DNA from: an uncultured Roseburia sp.
Lineage (GTDB): Bacteria > Bacillota > Clostridia > Lachnospirales > Lachnospiraceae
Length of the DNA: 64,000 nt
Assembly: GCA_934292805.1 (NCBI GenBank)
Contig: CAKQXQ010000003.1
Location: forward strand, 1-64,000
Direction of reading: 5' to 3'
The stretch's first letter is position 1. Each line of letters starts with the position of its first letter. Shown here piece after piece: positions 62,614-64,000 of the stretch. The position numbers were made by a program, and so were the translations under genes. The notes under the pieces are model-generated. The model was not told the origin of the DNA and searched no databases. It was given only the letters and a program-made list of their open reading frames with translations.

Positions 62614-63537
62614 ATGAAGAAAATATATTCGTCATTTATAATTCTTGTATTCATATCAATCCTTGGATTGAGTGCCCATTACTATACGTTTCCTGATATC
62701 AGGGTCAGCAATACGGAGACTGTGGTGATACCCGGAGTAGAGAGGGAATACAAATTTCTTTTTCTGACAGATATGCACATGGCGATCAAGTCAGAACAGA
62801 ATCTGGGAGAGCAGCTTGGTGACGCAGATAACAGAATGACTGCATTTGTCAATGCAAAGGGAACATACTCTTCCATACAGTTTGCACAGTGGATGAAATT
62901 CGCAAGCCGTAACAGGCTGGATGGTTTGCTGATGGGCGGTGATATGATCGATTACTATTCCGATAAAAATGTGGATTATTTATACAACAATCTGAAAACA
63001 TTGAAAATACCGTACCTGTATGTCCTGGGAAATCATGACCTGTATTCTCCGTGGAATGAAAAAATCAGTAGAAGTGCAAGAATCTATCAGATGTTTCAGA
63101 AAAGAAACCCATCGTTCCAGTCCCTTGAGTTTCCGAAATTTATGATCTGTGCAGTGGATAACCAGTCGTATCAGGTTACAGAGGAAGCATTAAAAGGAAT
63201 GAAACAGGCAGTCAAAAAAGCAATAGAGAAGAAAAAAGCGATCATCCTGCTTGCACATGTTCCATTCTACACAGAGCACATAAAAAGCTTAAAAGACGCT
63301 TCTATCAACACCTGGGGCAAACCGCTTATCATCGGGGAAGGTGCCAGGGATACGACAGAGGTGACGAGAGAGTTCATGAAGCTTGCATTCGCAAAAGACA
63401 GTCCGGTCACAGCGGTATTTACAGGAGATAATCATTTCTACTACAAAGGAAAGCTGACAGACCGTATCAGTGAATGTGTGATCGATCCAAGCTTCGCAGG
63501 AAACGGAACGATCATCAAAATAAAAGCAAAGGAGTAA
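62614..63537 (+). CDS. Membrane-anchored metallophosphoesterase
   Basis: 307 residues. An N-terminal signal anchor (about 5-22) is followed by calcineurin-like motifs: FLTDMHM (DxH), GGDMID (GDxxD), GNHDLY (GNHD), LLAHVPF (H) and TGDNHFYYKG. In the last motif the normal GHxH is replaced by GDNH, so one metal-binding His is an Asp. It should face outside and might hydrolyse a phosphodiester or phosphomonoester of the glycan or lipid carrier. The ATG at 62614 follows AGAGGGG. Confidence 0.8.
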   Translation: MKKIYSSFIILVFISILGLSAHYYTFPDIRVSNTETVVIPGVEREYKFLFLTDMHMAIKSEQNLGEQLGDADNRMTAFVNAKGTYSSIQFAQWMKFASRNRLDGLLMGGDMIDYYSDKNVDYLYNNLKTLKIPYLYVLGNHDLYSPWNEKISRSARIYQMFQKRNPSFQSLEFPKFMICAVDNQSYQVTEEALKGMKQAVKKAIEKKKAIILLAHVPFYTEHIKSLKDASINTWGKPLIIGEGARDTTEVTREFMKLAFAKDSPVTAVFTGDNHFYYKGKLTDRISECVIDPSFAGNGTIIKIKAKE

Positions 63538-63549
63538 CATCTCTTACTT

Positions 63550-64000
63550 ATGGAAAAAATATCAGTTTTAATGTCTGTATATAAAAAAGAAAAACCGGAG
63601 TACCTGAGAGCTTCGTTAGACAGCATGCTGTCACAGACCAGAATTGCAGATGAGATCCTTCTGGTAGAGGATGGTCCGTTGACAGAGGAACTATATGCAG
63701 TCATTGACGAATATCAGAAAAAATGTGATTCCCTTCATGTGCATGCGATCAAAGAAAATGTCCAGCTCGGCAGGGCACTTGCACAGGGTGTAGAGGCATG
63801 CCGTTATGAGCTGATCGCCAGAATGGATACCGATGATATCGCTGTGCCGGATCGTCTGGAAAAAGAGGCAGCCTATATGGAAATGCACCCGGAAGTTGAT
63901 GTAGTGGGCGGAGCCATCCGTGAATTCAACGATGAAGGAACCGTAGACCGAGTGAAATACATGCCGAAGACGCAGGAAGAGATCTTAGAATACGTGAAAT
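63550..64000 (+). CDS. Glycosyltransferase family 2 (3'-truncated by window end)
   Basis: The first 150 residues are visible. ISVLMSVYKKEKPEYLRASLDSML, ILLVEDGPLTEE and LIARMDTDDIAVPDRL are GT2 motifs; the DxD-like MDTDD is near residue 96. AAAGGAG lies 15 bp before the ATG, which is rather far, so a start seven codons later (63571) is possible. The cluster continues beyond the window. Confidence 0.9.
   Translation, partial: MEKISVLMSVYKKEKPEYLRASLDSMLSQTRIADEILLVEDGPLTEELYAVIDEYQKKCDSLHVHAIKENVQLGRALAQGVEACRYELIARMDTDDIAVPDRLEKEAAYMEMHPEVDVVGGAIREFNDEGTVDRVKYMPKTQEEILEYVK

Overview
The window looks like a chromosomal segment of a low-to-mid GC Gram-positive anaerobe of the Lachnospiraceae type (gut Clostridia). 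The support is strong AGGAGG-type ribosome binding sites with several TTG/GTG starts, a tyrosine T-box, a CotF-like coat/ferritin-like protein, a cdaA-cdaR-glmM operon, YesM/YesN-type two-component genes beside a sugar ABC transporter, and a trpXYZ-like ABC operon. I cannot name the species. No rRNA, tRNA, CRISPR array, transposase or integrase was seen.

Layout. 1-0.8 kb: 3' end of rpsI with its terminator, then an orphan HicB-like antitoxin on the minus strand. 0.87-11.2 kb: a carbohydrate module made of a minus-strand sensor kinase and AraC-type regulator, and a divergent operon with a sugar-binding lipoprotein, two permeases, a probable glycosidase, an ADP-ribosylglycohydrolase-fold protein and an SGNH esterase. 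A deleted remnant of the hicB gene lies just past this module (11.36-11.44 kb), so the module is bracketed by hicB sequence. 11.5-16.0 kb: an AT-rich restriction-modification operon with two DNA methyltransferases and a type IIS-like endonuclease. 16.1-18.0 kb: an APH-fold kinase and a TIM-barrel protein of unknown role, ending at an 80-nt near-continuous hairpin. 18.05-32.9 kb: mostly ordinary genes: a CotF-like protein, T-box-tyrS, two MATE exporters, a SAM methyltransferase, a YkgJ-type Cys-cluster protein, a DUF975-like membrane protein with an Asp/Tyr-rich loop next to a two-component system, a hemolysin III/PAQR protein, a probably leaderless gene, and a trpXYZ-like ABC operon. At 32.97-33.23 kb lies a 259-bp long inverted repeat without a gene.

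33.4-39.7 kb: comF, two membrane proteins, cdaA (c-di-AMP synthase), cdaR, glmM and HPr. From 39.7 kb to the window end runs a large cell-surface polysaccharide cluster: glycosyltransferases, a DUF2304 protein, a flippase-like protein, the dTDP-L-rhamnose set (rfbD, B, A, C), an ABC exporter (Wzm/Wzt with a C-terminal carbohydrate-binding domain), a 1007-residue protein with three glycosyltransferase modules, a methyltransferase plus a kinase-like protein, a CapD-like dehydratase, a DUF2142 membrane protein, a priming sugar-phosphate transferase, an epimerase, a metallophosphoesterase and one more glycosyltransferase cut by the window edge.

How the parts fit. The polysaccharide genes read best as an ABC-exported, rhamnose-containing glycan whose non-reducing end is capped. 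The methyltransferase and kinase-like genes together resemble a split version of the O-antigen chain terminator WbdD, and Wzt carries the type of C-terminal domain known to recognise capped chains. This is the most interesting system in the window. Next come the sugar module with its ADP-ribosylglycohydrolase, and the two unexplained hairpin elements.
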